Positions 21,359 to 34,272 of a stretch of DNA of 64,000 bases are shown here, in pieces. This DNA is from Hippopus hippopus (Eukaryota; Mollusca; Bivalvia; Cardiida; Cardiidae), in assembly GCA_946811185.2 (NCBI GenBank), contig OX328105.1, positions 48,112,845-48,176,844 of the forward strand, read 5' to 3'. The notes beneath the pieces are model-generated. The model was not told where the DNA came from. It saw nothing but the letters and a program-made list of their open reading frames with translations, and searched no databases. Position numbers and translations under genes: made by a program. Numbering within the stretch: the first letter of the stretch is position 1; each line of letters begins with the position of its first letter.

Positions 21359-23669
21359 CATTGATATCAATCATTGACTAAATTGCGTAGTCCTTGAAAT
21401 CTTTTCATATTTTACATGAAATCCGCCCACTCCAGCCCCACCCCCCCCCTCCCCCCCTACACACACAAACACATAAATTCGAAATTGTAAGAAACCATTA
21501 GTCTTCATCGCTGGGTTACACACACATATTTTCCCCATTTTAAAAGCGATTCACCTGGGAAAAAAAGTTATACTAATGTGGGTACTTTTAGAAATGTACA
21601 GAGGTTTTCTCTTTCTCTCTCTCTCTCTCTCTTTTAGGCTCTAAGCTCGATCTTCGACTGAGGCGCTGTTATCCTAAGAGTGTGCCTTGGCAAGGCACCT
21701 CAGAGCCCTAACCTAGTACTGATGACACCAAGAATACACACGGAAATATTTCGCCATGTTATGACTGAAACAAAGTTGAACAACTGTTATGGTCGAGCAG
21801 TGACAATTTCGGTATTTCGTGATAGACCATTGGAGCTTTAAAGGTCTGTGCCTGTACTTGACACCTGGGGCACACGCACACTTGTGTCGACTAACTTCGA
21901 TCTCTGTAATCTAAATTATTATTGTGTCTTATATACTAAGCTATGGTTTTGGTTATTTGTTTGGTGTTTATCGCTATTTCTATATATACTTATTTTAGTT
22001 ATATCACGGCGGTCGAGTTCTTCGCACAACACCCCTTCCAAGCCGGCGGCTGCTTTCAAAGACAACCATCGCCGAAACGATGTTCGGCGGTGAGTGAGGA
22101 ATAAGTTTTGTCGCAATGAATATCGTCAGTCCACGAAAAGAATTTTGCCGAGCTAGGGAATCAAACGAGCAACCCCGGAGTTTAAAGCCTTCAAAATTGG
22201 TCAAGACACAAAGATCTTCGGCCCAAAGTTGGTCAGGACACAAAGACTTGTGACCTAGAGAGTATAAGGGCTAGTCCTCTTGAACAAGGTATCTAATTTA
22301 TATATGACTTCCTGGGGACCACAATTTAATGGCTCGCAGGAAACCGCTTTTGAAAATGTTCGGGTCAAAAGGAGAAATTGCTCGTACCGAGCAATAAACG
22401 TTTTAATTGCGTGCATGTGTAAACTTTAAGTCATGTTGATACATTGTAATTCCTCATTATCATACACCCAAAAAACTTCTAAACGGCCATTTCTAAGATG
22501 AAATTTCCCATAGACCCTTTTTCTTCATCACTGTCCAGAAAAAAGACAATTCATTTGGTCTGATTTTTTGGAAACTAATTAACCAGTGTTAAAGCCTATC
22601 TTAGTACAGATAACTGTCCCCAAAGGCGATGTTACCTTTTGACTGGTCGCCTCTGGGTACAGAGACGATCAAGACAAAATCAGTTGAAAGCTCCGCACAG
22701 ATTTTGTGCGCAAGTTTGAACTCTTATAATTTCGCAAATAGAGCACAAAACTAGGATTTAAACATACCTGTGGGTTGCATATTTAATAACTCTTCGTTTG
22801 AAATTCAAATATTTTCAATTAAACCCTGAACATAAGAGAAAACCGTGCAATTCATCTGTTACTCGAGTTGTTTACGTTCCCGAAAACACACAAAATGGCC
22901 GTCACGCACGATAAATTTCGTCAGTTTTTTCCCGAGATTCACATGTTCTATACGACTTCTACAAGCTCTTTATGTAATGAAGGGTTTAATAATTTGTCTT
23001 TGGTCATGTTTGTTACTAAAAGTTGATTGCATTTCGCTGCAATACAGATTAAACCGACGAAACAGAAAGTCAGTGTAGCGCTCTCTCTTTGCTACCGGAA
23101 AATTTACGATGGACTTGAGAGGGTACGGTGCACAATAAATGTCCAAATATGAAAAAAAATCACCGTAGCGTCTCATTTCTGAGACTAAAGCATACCTCAG
23201 CATTAGTCTGAAAAGAAATCTTTTGGTTGTTCTTTTGAAAGGAACTTATTCAACATTCTTTCACGCAACATGAATAATTGAAAATTAATTTTTTATGAAA
23301 ACTCTATGCTCCTTCTCTTTGTTTATATTTTTGTACAGAATATAATTTTCATTTTTTTTTTTCTTATTGCTGACAAAAATTCAGTAATTTATGCTTCTCT
23401 TTTTAACTTGCCTTGAATGACGGACACCACGCATGCGCAAACCAAGTGTTTTTCCTTTTTTTAAAATAAAAATGCCTTCTGTTGAGTAAATCGAGAATCT
23501 TTTCAATACAATACCATGACTAACGTCCACGTACATGTTACAATTTGTTTTTATTTGCCTGCCTATTACTTGGTCAAATTCATAGGAGAAACAAATGTGG
23601 CCGGTTAGAAGTTTTGCTGAGTGTAGTTTAAAGTCATATGCTGCAAATTTGTTTTAGGTTTTGAGTTAT
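21359..23669. other. intergenic; repeat fragments only
   Basis: Contains a C-rich run (21444-21458), a (CT)n run (21615-21634), a GGCAAGGCACCTCAGAGCCC segment typical of decayed SINEs (about 21689), a family G fragment (TTTCGTGATAGACCATTGGA, about 21816) and a decayed A-like palindrome (AATTGCTCGTACCGAGCAAT, 22376-22395). No gene seen. Confidence 0.45.
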
Positions 23670-23914
23670 GAGTCATATGGTTGCTCTGGCAAAAGGGGGT
23701 TTAATGCATCTCCATGATGCATATACCAAGTAAGTCATCATGTAAATATTTTGTCTAACACCGACTGAATCATGAGGTCGACTGACCCTTTGACATGCAG
23801 AAAATTGACCGATAGCAAAAAGTTTCGGGCCAGGTCTGCCTGCGTAAGCTGACCTGAATCGACAATTTTTGTAGATGCATTAAACCCCCTTTTCACAGGG
23901 CATGGCTCATATGA
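23670..23914 (+). mobile_element. family B MITE
   Basis: Family B elements are about 250-275 bp. The ends are ATGAGCCATGCTCTG..AAAAGGGGG and its inverse, with subterminal TTTAATGCATCT/AGATGCATTAAA and a central hairpin around CAGGTCAGCCTGCGCAG. Here the central hairpin is worn (CTGCCTGCGTAAGCTGACC). Confidence 0.85.
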
Positions 23915-24177
23915 ATTCGGTGTAACAACCCACACCCAAACAAAAATCACGAAACTAATGTTTCATGGGGTCTTTATCAAAATTCGGCTGACATGATGCG
24001 TGGTTGCTGCAGGAGACTCTGACCAGGAACGACGAGTAAGGTACGAAACACAAGGCTCTGATTCACCAATTATTCTGAAAAGTATTTTTAGTGTCATTCC
24101 TAAGAATTGTCTGAATTTCAAAGCATTAAGTTCTGATTAGCTAAACTACTTGAAAGGCCAATGATTTTGCCCTTTTA

Positions 24178-24390
24178 TTAACTCCTGTCATGCTTAACAA
24201 ATGAAATGAACCTTTGGAGCCGATAGTTAAAATCCGAATAACGCTATTTCAAACTTTATTTTTTCGAGAAAGATATCTCCGTATCGGACAGTGTAGATCC
24301 AAGATCAGACTGCACGTTCTGTGCAGTCTGATCTTGATCTACACTGTCCGCAAAAGGTAAGCGAGTCGCGCTTAGCAGTCTAAGTGTTAA
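24178..24390 (+). mobile_element. family C MITE, complete
   Basis: TTAA ends at 24178 and 24387; near-perfect core AGATCAGACTGCACG/GTGCAGTCTGATCT and GAGTCGCGCTTAGCAGTC. Confidence 0.9.
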
Positions 24391-24606
24391 GCGATGCCGT
24401 GTTTTCAAAGACCCTGATTAAAAGGCCTTTTCAAAACTGTGTGGGGAAGAAGAAAAAAATGCTGGTAAGCAGCATTCACTCTATTTTCCACATTGTTTTA
24501 TACCATTTCAAACTCGGATCTTTTCGCTTGAGCCACGTTTAATTTGTCGTCTCCAAAAGATTACAAAACGAACGAGTCTAAAATGTTGCTGTGTGGTAGA
24601 GTGGTA
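24387..24606 (+). mobile_element. family A MITE abutting the C copy
   Basis: Begins on the TTAA that ends the preceding C element. Core AAATGCTGGTAAGCAGCATT, tail TTTAATTTGTCGTCTCCAAA, decayed end GTGGTAGAGTGGTAA. Confidence 0.75.
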
Positions 24607-24871
24607 AGGAAAATGATTTCGAATGCAATCAGCTGAGTATAAACTCTCTAGAATAAAGGTAAAAACAGACGCACTCCATTCTGAAAGATATACATTAGCG
24701 CACTTAGCCGATGATTATTTTTCCTGCAACAGAACTGAAAGATGTTAACTGCAACGATGACAATTTTATTGCCGCCGGCTCACTTATTATCGACCAGACT
24801 GCTTAGTGTTTTATACTGTACCCTACATTTGTTTGCAGAGGAGGAAAAAGTCGTATTCTTGTACACCCTAA

Positions 24872-25020
24872 GCACTTTTTACCAAAGTATTCCAAGTCAT
24901 GGAGACCGTAAGGTAAAAGGCTTTTGGAAAATTTTGGAAAAGGAGAAAATGCTGAAAACAAGCATTTTCTCCTTTTCCAAAAAAAAAAAATGTTTTTTAA
25001 TCTTCACAAAAAAAAAACAT
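24872..25020 (+). mobile_element. family A MITE, 3'-truncated
   Basis: CTTTTTACCAAAG at the left and a core reading GAGAAAATGCTGAAAACAAG, i.e. only the inner bases differ from the palindrome. It ends in A-runs next to the foldback element. Confidence 0.65.
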
Positions 25021-25273
25021 TCACGTTACCTGAGCTATGGTGGCATATTTCTACCGCGAGATACGAGATAGCTATTGCGATAATTTGAGAGAACTATAGT
25101 GATAAAACAAAGTTTCCTGGAAATATTATCTAGATAATAAAAATTTTCACGATGAAAATACTGGGATAATTCTAACTGTTATCATGATTTTTGCTTTCGT
25201 GCCCATAACTGACATTCACGGTATCTATAATTAGATACGGTTTTGAAACATCTTCGTCTACAACCTTATGAAT

Positions 25274-26249
25274 CACACTGATCAACGTGAGCCGCGGACA
25301 CCGGATGTTCTTAATACACCAGATCGGATTTTCCACGGAAGAACCGGAGGTGGTGTAAGTATTTTCATTTTTTATGGACCTGATTAACCTAGATAGAAAT
25401 GTTGATTTACAGCAATGTCAAGGCGAATGATTGATCTGTTTACAGACATACTAGGGAATAATAATACCATCATATAAGCGAGCTGTGGCTTTATGAGCAA
25501 CTGGGATTTTATTTTTTTGAAGTTTGTTGCCGATTTTCGGACAAAATCCCCTTACCATTGTTCATTTTACAAGTTTGTGTAATAAGATAAATGCATCCCC
25601 TAAAAGAACACAAAATTTCACTTAGAAATGTCCATCCAAAGCGAAGATATACGTTTTTGAATGGACCTGGGTAGAGGAAAATATGCTAACAAGACACCAA
25701 TTTCATTTTCAGTGTATGCACAGGAACACCAGATCAGAAAAAGCCTGCGGTTAATGGACACCAACCTTTAAATCATCAATATTTCTGCCTAAAACTCGAT
25801 GCATGGACTGTATACGAAGACTATTTCTGTAAACATTAGGTCACTACGGTCCATTACCTGATAAAGAGCATATTCAACCCAATTTCATTACTTCTAGCAC
25901 TTGCTTTCTGATTATGACTGAGAGTCATTGGTCCATTTTTACTATTTTTCTTGAAATATTTGCAATATTACGGCAATTTACGAAGTAGACCTACAATGCT
26001 TGATCAAGACTGACCGGTCATTGCCTCCAATGTTGGTGCAAGACATGTTCTTTGTTTACAGCGTTTCAGTTTTGTGAACGGCGTATTAACCCATTACCAC
26101 GCAATCACGAGCTTTAATGCCCCTGGTAAAGATGGCTTAGAAAAACATTGTCCATAAAGAAAAACCCCTATTAACTAATACAAAGAATTTGTAATTCGTG
26201 TTCATTACTTTAAGTACAAGAATTGGTCACACTGGCCAACGTATACGTT
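25274..26249 (+). repeat. left 976-bp inverted arm
   Basis: Starts CACACTGATCAACGTGAGCC and ends GGCCAACGTATACGTT. The mirror arm differs by only scattered bases. Near 26089-26160 the arm carries a family A-like end (TTAACCCATTACCACGCAAT). Confidence 0.9.
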
Positions 26250-26989
26250 CAAACTTGGAATATATGTTCACTATCAAAAGAGCAATCCATTCTATCAAGA
26301 GAGATAACTCTAAATGCATTTTTGTAAGAATTATGTCCCCTTTTGGACTTAGATTTTTTATCAACCATCCAGCACATGACAGTCGAGCGTTGGCACCCGT
26401 TTGCGGTGCTCTTGTTTACAATAAATTGCCGGTAGTACATACACCGGAAGAGTTGAGTTCTTTCGTTCTTGGTGGTATTAATACTTTCTTGCAGAAAACG
26501 CAACATGCCAAAGTGTTTATAGGGATCGTTCTTTCTTCGAGGAAATTCTAAACAGCCGATTCATATAAGCATTTGGGTAATCATTAGAGTACCGATAAGG
26601 ATGTTACGTTGTGTTTGAAATTCCCTAGCACATTACGTACCTTTGAGCGATATAATTTAACCTGATTCTGTTCCCTCTTTTTATCCATGCACAAATCTTT
26701 AGTTGGTTCTAGAGCATCGGGAGGTAGTATCAAACTCAAAGTGAAAATTGTACAAGTGAAAAAAATGTCAGTAATTTGCTGAGAAATTTCAAAAACAAAC
26801 TCGCCTCTTTATCGGTACTCGAATGTTTACAAATATGTCTATATGTGTTAAGCATTACCTTGAAGATAATTGATTTTCATAGTCCCTTTGGCATGTAGCG
26901 TGTTTTACAAAAAAGTTTTAATACCATCAAGAATGAAAGAACTGAACACTTTCGGTGTATGTACAATCTAACGTAAAAACCGGTAATCC
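26250..26989. other. 740-bp loop of the foldback structure
   Basis: A 117-codon frame starts in the arm and ends in the loop (26198-26551), but it has no recognised domain and no supporting signal. No other gene seen. Confidence 0.5.
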
Positions 26990-27965
26990 AACGTATACGT
27001 TGGCCAGTGTGACCAATTCTTGTACTTAAAGTAATGAACACGAATTACAAATTCTTTGTATTAGTTAATAGGGGTTTTTCTTTATGGACAATGTTTTTCT
27101 AAGCCATCTTTCCCAGGGGCATTAAAGCTCGTGATTGCGTGGTAATGGGTTAATACGCCGTTCACAAAACTGAAACGCTGTAAACAAAGAACATGTCTTG
27201 CACCAACATTGGAGGCAATGACTGGTCAATCGTGATCAAGCATCGTAGGTCTACTTCGTAAATTGCCGTAATATTGCAAATATTTCAAGAAAAATAGTAA
27301 AAATGGACCAATGACTCTCAGTCATAATCAGAAAGCAAGTGCTAGAAGTAATGAAATTGGGTTGAATATGCTCTTTATCAGGTAATGGACCGTAGTGACC
27401 TAATGTTTACAGAAATAGTCTTCGTATACAGTCCATGCATCGAGTTTTAGGCAGAAATATTGATGATTTAAAGGTTGGTGTCCATTAACCGCAAGCTTTT
27501 TCTGATCTGGTGTTCCTGTGCATACACTGAAAATGAAATTGGTGTCTTGTTAGCATATTTTCCTCTACCCAGGTCCATTCAAAAACGTATATCTTCGCTT
27601 TGGATGGACATTTCTAAGTGAAATTTTGTGTTCTTTTAGGGGATGCATTTATCTTATTATACAAACTTGTAAAATAAACAATGGTAAGGGGATTTTGTCC
27701 GAAAATCGGCAACAAACTTCAAAAAAATAAAATCCCAGTTGCTCATAAAGCCACAGCTCGCTTATATGATGGTATTATTATTCCCTAGTATGTCTGTAAA
27801 CAGATCAATCATTCGCCTTGACATTGCTGTAAATCAACATTTCTATCTAGGTTAATCAGGTCCATAAAAAATGAAAATACTTACACCACCTCCGGTTCTT
27901 CCGTGGAAAATCCGATCTGGTGTATTAAGAACATCCGGTGTCCGCGGCTCACGTTGATCAGTGTG
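26990..27965 (-). repeat. right 976-bp inverted arm
   Basis: Reverse complement of the left arm with equal length, from AACGTATACGTTGGCC to GGCTCACGTTGATCAGTGTG. Confidence 0.9.
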
Positions 27966-28410
27966 TGAATTCTCCTTTTCTCTGAACGGTCTTAAAGTTT
28001 TCATAGGAGGCATTTCGAGTCGTCTTTGTGATCTTACAAACTTCTGTTCATTTCAAGTCTTGTCAAAATTTACCAATTAAGCTACAATTGTTCATGTTTC
28101 GAATTTTTACTTTTTATTTACTGCAATATTGTGAAGTAAAAAACTACCGAGTACATCAAAATGATAAATTTTCTATTTATAGATATCGAGAAACCGATAG
28201 AACTATCACTATAATTTTATCTCGAATGTCAACTTCGAGCATAATTGAGAAATTTTGCGTTAGGTTAATCGTGGTATTTTTTTTCAGGAAACTTTTCACT
28301 ATCTCGATAAAATTTCCAGGAAACTTTAATTTATTGCGATTGTTATCTGAAATTATCACGATAGCTACCTCGAATCTCGTGGCAGAAATATGCCACCATA
28401 CATAAGCTCA

Positions 28411-28835
28411 AAATACTTTAAGAAGCTACATAGCCCATTTAGAAAATACCACTGAAAGATATTTCTTCCTCATATTGTCTTTCTTCTTTACTGATGAATT
28501 TTCCGCTATCGCCCGGAAAAAAAATCAGAGATTTATCATTTTTCAAGTTTGGTGAGATTATAAAAAATTGAAGTACCCTATAAAAACTATCTGGACAGCA
28601 TTCTTTTCTTTTGATAAATAACAGTCTTATGACAAAGTGCATCGTTGAAATATTTTACGACCATAAATAACTATAAAAAAGCACTTCAGGATCTTTCGTA
28701 TTTCACGATTAGTGTGGATATAACGTCACTGTATGTCTATTTCTTTATTTTGGAATGTTTATCTTTTTATAACAGTGAACTGAGTATTTTTCTAGGGTAG
28801 GAAAGACTATTCAAACCCTTCCATTTCAAAACAAT
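28411..28835. other. intergenic, nothing recognised
   Basis: AT-rich sequence between the foldback element and a family B copy. Confidence 0.35.
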
Positions 28836-29102
28836 TGAGCCGTGCTCTGTGAAAAGGGGGCTTAATGCATCTGCGAAAAGTATCGACCAGGTCAGCCTGC
28901 GCAGTCTGCGCAGGCTGACCTGGGTCGAAACTTTTCGCTATTGGTCAATTTTATGTATGTCAAAGGACCAATCCACCTCATGATTAAGTCGGTTATTGAA
29001 AAAAGTGGCTCCTATGGATCCATAATTATGTGACGACTTGGGCTAGTATCGTGTATAACGGAGATGCATTAAGCCCCCTTTTGCCAGAGCACGGCTCAAT
29101 TA
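28836..29102 (+). mobile_element. family B MITE, near consensus
   Basis: Ends TTGAGCCGTGCTCTG and CAGAGCACGGCTCAA. The central hairpin CAGCCTGCGCAGTCTGCGCA is perfect. A C-like fragment follows at 29119-29225 (AGATCAGACTGCACTGAACG). Confidence 0.9.
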
Positions 29103-29518
29103 TTTGATGGAACTGTGTTTAACCCTATCAGCTCCATAGTCAAGAACAGGGGCTTTTGTGTACTGCATAGATCAAGATCAGACTGCACTGAACGCGCAGT
29201 TTGAACTTGAATCTATATCACCTTAGTCAAGCCAGCAGGTTGGAGAATAGTCTTGGTTTCAGCAGATTATATTTTCTGGCGTCAAAAGAGGTCGAGAATA
29301 TTTATTTGGCGCTGAGAAAGTTAACGCGCTTGTACAGTATTTCAAAAATATCACTGTGACTGCTCGATTTTGTTTTTCTATGGTTTTACCGGTACAAGGC
29401 TGGCGATCTGCAGTGCCTTGCTCAAGAACACTTCAACGTGACTAGCTCCGCTAGCTGGAAATCGATGTCAGTGTTTCTGATAACAAATGCTACGAATTCA
29501 ATTAATAACCAACTTCTC

Positions 29519-29705
29519 TCTTTTTCTCTTTCTCTCTCTCTCTCTTTCTCTCTCTCTCCTCACTGTCTGTATGTCTGTCTCTCTCTGTCTGACTGTCACA
29601 CACTCTCCCTGTTACTCTCTCTCTTTATTGTTCTCTCTCTCTCTGTTTCTCTTTTTTTCTTTCTCTCTCACTCTCTCTTGATTTTTGTCTCTCTCTCTCT
29701 CTGTG
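29519..29705. repeat. (CT)n-rich microsatellite tract
   Basis: About 185 bp of interrupted CT/CTTT repeats. Open frames across it (Ser/Leu repeats) are compositional. Confidence 0.95.
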
Positions 29706-29758
29706 ACTTATTGATGGTTTGTCCGCAATCGTCTTACTTAATTCAGTAATAAAAATCA

Positions 29759-30013
29759 CATGTGCCATGCTCTGGCAAAAGAGGTTTTAATACATCTCCG
29801 TGATGCGTTATACCGAGTCATAATGTAATTATAGATCCATAAAATTCATATTGTCTAACATCCGACTGAATCCCGAGGTAGAGTGGTCCTTTGACATACA
29901 GAAAATTGATCCATATCAAAAAGTTTCGATCCGCGGACAGCGCAGGCTGACCAGGATCGACACTTTTTTTGTAGACATATTTAGCCCCTTTTCACGGAGC
30001 AAAGCTCATTTCA
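29759..30013 (+). mobile_element. family B MITE, diverged
   Basis: ATGTGCCATGCTCTGGCAAA to CACGGAGCAAAGCTCAT. The hairpin is worn to GACAGCGCAGGCTGACC. Confidence 0.8.
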
Positions 30014-30898
30014 GTTTGATTATGAAATCCTGAACAGCCCCTTCTGAGGGTAGATATGGTCTATTTCCACAGGTGGTCTTGAAAAACAGTCTTGGTGAAG
30101 TTTAAGTGGGACTATGACAGAGTTGATAGTTTGAACAGGTGGTGTTTTTAGTCAGGCGACCACTTTTCTTATATGTTCTGCAATAGACCCTTTGACAGTA
30201 AGTCTCCATTGAAATATTATGTAAGAGAAGAGACTGGGTTGTCTTATGGTTATATAAAGTTATATGATTACATGTTCAGGTTAAATAGGATCCTATTGTA
30301 AATTAACTTTCTTAGCAAAACTGTACTAATCTCTACATAAATTTTAAAAAAAAGGTTTGTCAGACGAGGTTTTGTTTATACATATAGGCTTGTAGGCATG
30401 CTGAAGCCAGGGCTCCAATATACATTTGCAAATACAATGTATGCCTTTGCAAGGAAATATAAGGGGCTTCATCTTTAGTACATTACTGGCTACTCTCCTG
30501 GCATACCTGCACTTCCGTTTTTATATCGATTGTGGAACAAGTTCTTCTTAAAACCTGTGGATTCGAACAAGGACAAGTTTTAACTTCAGAAACGTCAGAC
30601 TATAGAAGCCAAAGTACAATAAGCCATGTTTATGTGTTTATTTGTTCGTGCGTTCGTTCGTTTTGTTTGTTTGTTTGTTTGTTAATTTTTTTTGTTTATT
30701 TATTTTCTAGGATGAGCCCCAAAAACGTAAGCTTTGACAGAATTCAAGGGGAAACTTTTATCTATGCACTAGCGATCACAATAATCATTTCTGAATTTTA
30801 CGAACCTTGTTCACGATTTACTTTTCTCCTGCGGACGTACACTTGGTCGGCAGTAATGAACTCTGCACTTCCGTTTAAAACACGGTACAATAACAGGA
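30014..30898. other. intergenic, nothing recognised
   Basis: No gene. It holds a TTCGTTCG/TTTG simple repeat near 30650-30700. Confidence 0.35.
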
Positions 30899-31127
30899 TT
30901 AACTCTTTACAAAAAAGGCCTTTGTTTCCATCACCCTGACGTAAGACTTTTGAAAACATCGTGGGAAAAGGAGAAAATGCTGGTAACCAGCATTTTCTCC
31001 TTTTCCCACGTTGTTTCCTATCCCTCCAGAAAGAAGATCCACCATTTGAGTCTCATTTGAGTCTCATTTAATTTGTCGTCTGCAAATGCTTTCAGTTTGG
31101 ACCAGTCTTAAATTTTGTCGTCTGGTA
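30899..31127 (+). mobile_element. family A MITE, near consensus core
   Basis: TTAACTCTTTAC at 30899, perfect palindrome with CATCGTGGGAAAAGG / CCTTTTCCCACG arms, a TGAGTCTCATT duplication (31049-31072) and right end GTCGTCTGGTATTTAA. Confidence 0.85.
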
Positions 31128-31512
31128 TTTAAAACACTAAGACGACATTGTATTTTGTGAACATATTCACGTAAGAGTCAACGCTAAGTGACAGCACAGA
31201 TAATATAAAATATTGACATTGTTAAAGCGGCGGATCCTCAGGTCGTTTTATGACACATTTTTGACATATTATCGGACAGAGGCGGATTAGCACCGATCTA
31301 AAACACATCAACTTTGCATTTTGGATGGGTCATGCTGAGCTATGAATCATTGTTAACCATGTACTTCATAGATTGATATACTCACAGCATTTGTTTGCAA
31401 GCTATAGAGAGGATATTTGTTTTTTTTTTCGGTGAAAGATCGAAATCTATTTCATCTCGTGAACTTCATCGGTTATATTTTCACGAGTGGCGCAGCTTAA
31501 AAAGTAACAATT

Positions 31513-31580
31513 ATTCTATTTACTTCATGCTTCTAACATAAATTTCGATCCTAAAATTCTATTTACTTCATGCTTCTAAC
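31513..31580 (+). repeat. 25-bp direct duplication
   Basis: ATTCTATTTACTTCATGCTT plus CTAAC occurs at 31513-31537 and again exactly at 31556-31580, with 18 bp between. Confidence 0.85.
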
Positions 31581-31944
31581 GCCCTTTTTTCTTGGGGTGG
31601 GGGGCTTACATCAAAATCCAGTAGTTCTTTTTGGTGTACCCCCTCCGCATAATTTAGCGCATTGCAATATTACGTAAAGCGCAAGAAATGTAGGGTAAAT
31701 TACGTCATATTTCCATCTGGTTGAGTGGCACACGCACTTCACCTAGGTAAGTAAAGCGCGGGAACTACTGTTTCCGCCTTCAATTGAAGAGTTCAAAAAT
31801 AAAATCGGTATTTTTCATTGGTCGTAACCATGAAATATCGAAAATATTCCACTGTTATTTCTCGATAAACTACCGGAAAGCATGAAATAACTATTCTTTT
31901 TTCTTTTTCTTAAACAGACCAGCAGCTGTATTAAGACTCATACA

Positions 31945-32215
31945 AATGAGGCATACTCTTGCAAAAAGGAAGTTTAATGCATCTCCGTGATGAATAATAC
32001 TATCTTAGTCATCACATAATTATGAATCCATAAAATTCGGTGTGTATAACAATCAACTGAACTATGAGGTAGTATGGTCCATTGACCTGTAGAAGTTTTA
32101 CTAAATTCAAACATTTTCGATACAGGTCAGCCTGCGCAATCAGCGCAGGGTGACCTTGAGTGACACTTTTCGCAAATGCATTAAACCCCTTTTTCACAGA
32201 GCATGACTCATATAT
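31945..32215 (+). mobile_element. family B MITE, diverged
   Basis: ATGAGGCATACTCTTGCAAA to AGAGCATGACTCATATA, core GGTCAGCCTGCGCAATCAGC. Confidence 0.8.
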
Positions 32216-34075
32216 ACATCGTACTATTAGAAAGGTGTAAACATGATTCAATACACATACATGTCCTTCTTATTTAATCTGTAAGTTCATATGGTGAGAA
32301 TGTACCAGTTGACTGAGAAAGTATTATTGTAAAGTAGGGATAAACAATGCTGATTAAAGTTTTAACATGTGAATAAATGTGAAAACATTCTGCTAAGAGC
32401 ACATATTGCTCGATACTAGCCCTTTCCCCTATTTTCAATGTTTTCACAAATGATATATTGGAGGACATACAAAATTGTCTGGAAAATGTAATGACTGAAC
32501 TTGTGTTTCTGTGTATGCTTTCTTAGCGGATTTGCTATATAGCAAATCCGTTTACTTTGATCGTTTTGACCGGAACCAAATACATCATGCGTAACGACGC
32601 ATGCGCGCTCAGTTTCAGATTTGCATGGCTGGATCTACACATGATATTCAGCTCTGACTTTGAACAAATCAGACAAACTATGTTTGATTCCTTTTTCAAA
32701 ATTTCGTCAAAACTACAAAAATTGTCAGTTTGAAAAACTTTACATACTTAAACAAAGTTCGTTTTTTTTTTATTATTAAATATTGACATATGCGTATGAA
32801 CATTGTTTACACAGACTGCTCCCCCCCCCCCCTTTTCATTCAAGAAATGTTCATTCAAAACTTGTGTCGTCCGCTGCCGAAATAAACAAGGAGATTAAGT
32901 AATAATTTTCTTAATGAGACTACATTTTTCAACTTTGCATTATATCAAATATCTTTAACTGTTCATATAGCTAGCTAGAATTTGGCCGTAAATAATTTAA
33001 AACCCTTTCGATAACGAATACGTAGAACGGTTGAACTGAAATTCCAAAGCGCTTGAGTACGCTGTCCCGGTATAGACTCCAAAGAGCTCGCGTACGCGAT
33101 AGCAAAATGGATCTAAAAGTAACTATAAAGCGTTTTGGTAAATAATCAACAATAAAAATTAACGAATAATAAAGCGTGTAAGTATATTGACAGGAATGAT
33201 AATCAACTCGTGAGAGTTTCGGTGCAGATGAGCCATTTTCAAGCTGCAAACAGCCGGGGTATTCCGGTACAATTTATGCCGGAACTACTTTAACTCAAAC
33301 GCTTTGGAATGCGTTTAACTTAAATGTTTTAGAGTTTTAGATCTACGACACGGAACCCATAAAAATCGATACGGCACCTTGTTGGGTACCGCCCTTCGTA
33401 CTATCGATGAATTTCCGCATTTTTTAAAACATTTCTGTGAAACGTTTAAAGAAATGAAGATCGTGTAGTCTATAAAAAAATTGACATTTGATTTATGCAA
33501 GACTGCTTCCAAGATTTCTCTCCAGTTATCGACGGGACATAAAGAAATCATTGCTTCACAAACAGCCCCGATCAAGTACGAACCCGTGACATGAATGTAT
33601 ACCGTGGATTTTTTGTGGGAAATAGTGTCCTTCTCAGTTAACTAGACACCCACTAACTTAACCTAATATCCTGGACTTTAAGCCTCAGAGACTCAATTGT
33701 CTTCAAGGTCCATTCATAGTCCTTCTAATACGATTGAATTTTGTCACGTTTCATACAAAAGAATAAAAAAAGAATGCAGAATTTGAAGATAGATGTATGA
33801 CAAAGGGTCCACAGGAATGCATCTATACGTCTTACTGTTTGGACATGTAGATTTAAGTTCTTTGATATATTTTTATACTTGGAGATTGAAGTACGTGTAC
33901 ACAGAGCAAATTGAACATATTTGTACTTTATTTAATAGAGTACATATTCATGATGAACTGCTGCTCAACCCATATTAGAGACAGTTCTGTGCTTCATGTA
34001 AACAGCAAGTAATTCAAACATCAGAATGAAAGTATGCCTATAGTTTTTAAAGTTTTATAGAGGGACCAATTCCTT
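32216..34075. other. intergenic, nothing recognised as a gene
   Basis: Holds a perfect short palindrome CGGATTTGCTATATAGCAAA (about 32529-32552) and a poly-C run (32821-32832). Tyrosine/serine-rich short frames lack support. Confidence 0.4.
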
Positions 34076-34272
34076 TAACCCTTAGGCTGCTAAGTGCTAC
34101 TCAAGGACCTTTGGCAGACAGTGTAGATCAAGATCAGATTGCACCAAACGTGCAGTCTGATCTCTGATCTATACTGCCCGGACAGGAGGTATTTTCCCCC
34201 AAAAAATAACTTTGAAATAGAAATATTTGGATTTGTACTATCAAATTGAAAGTTTCATTTTAGCTATGTAAA
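34076..34272 (-). mobile_element. family C MITE, inverted
   Basis: TTTAACCCTTAGGCTGCTAA at the left with the block GTGCTACTCAAGGACC, core AGATCAGATTGCACC / GTGCAGTCTGATCT, and a right half ending AAAGTTTCATTTTAGC. Confidence 0.75.

Larger units (their letters stand above)
25031..28410. mobile_element. 3.4-kb foldback-type element with outer and inner inverted repeats
   Basis: The outer imperfect arms, about 120 bp, are 25031-25150 and 28288-28410, starting TGAGCTATGGTGGCATATTT and mirrored by AATATGCCACCATACATAAG. Within lie two very similar 976-bp arms (25274-26249 and 26990-27965) around a 740-bp loop. No transposase frame is visible, so it is non-autonomous or a mirrored duplication inside a MITE. 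Confidence 0.75.

Noticed and set aside
26198..26551. 117-codon frame across the foldback arm and loop
   Set aside because: Its first part is read from an inverted-repeat arm, with no recognised domain; a repeat-derived chance frame is more likely.
29438..29749. Ser/Leu-rich frames of 64-103 codons
   Set aside because: They are translations of the (CT)n tract.
33315..33575. 86-codon minus-strand frame with a plausible-looking composition
   Set aside because: No recognised family, no splice partners and no second piece nearby.
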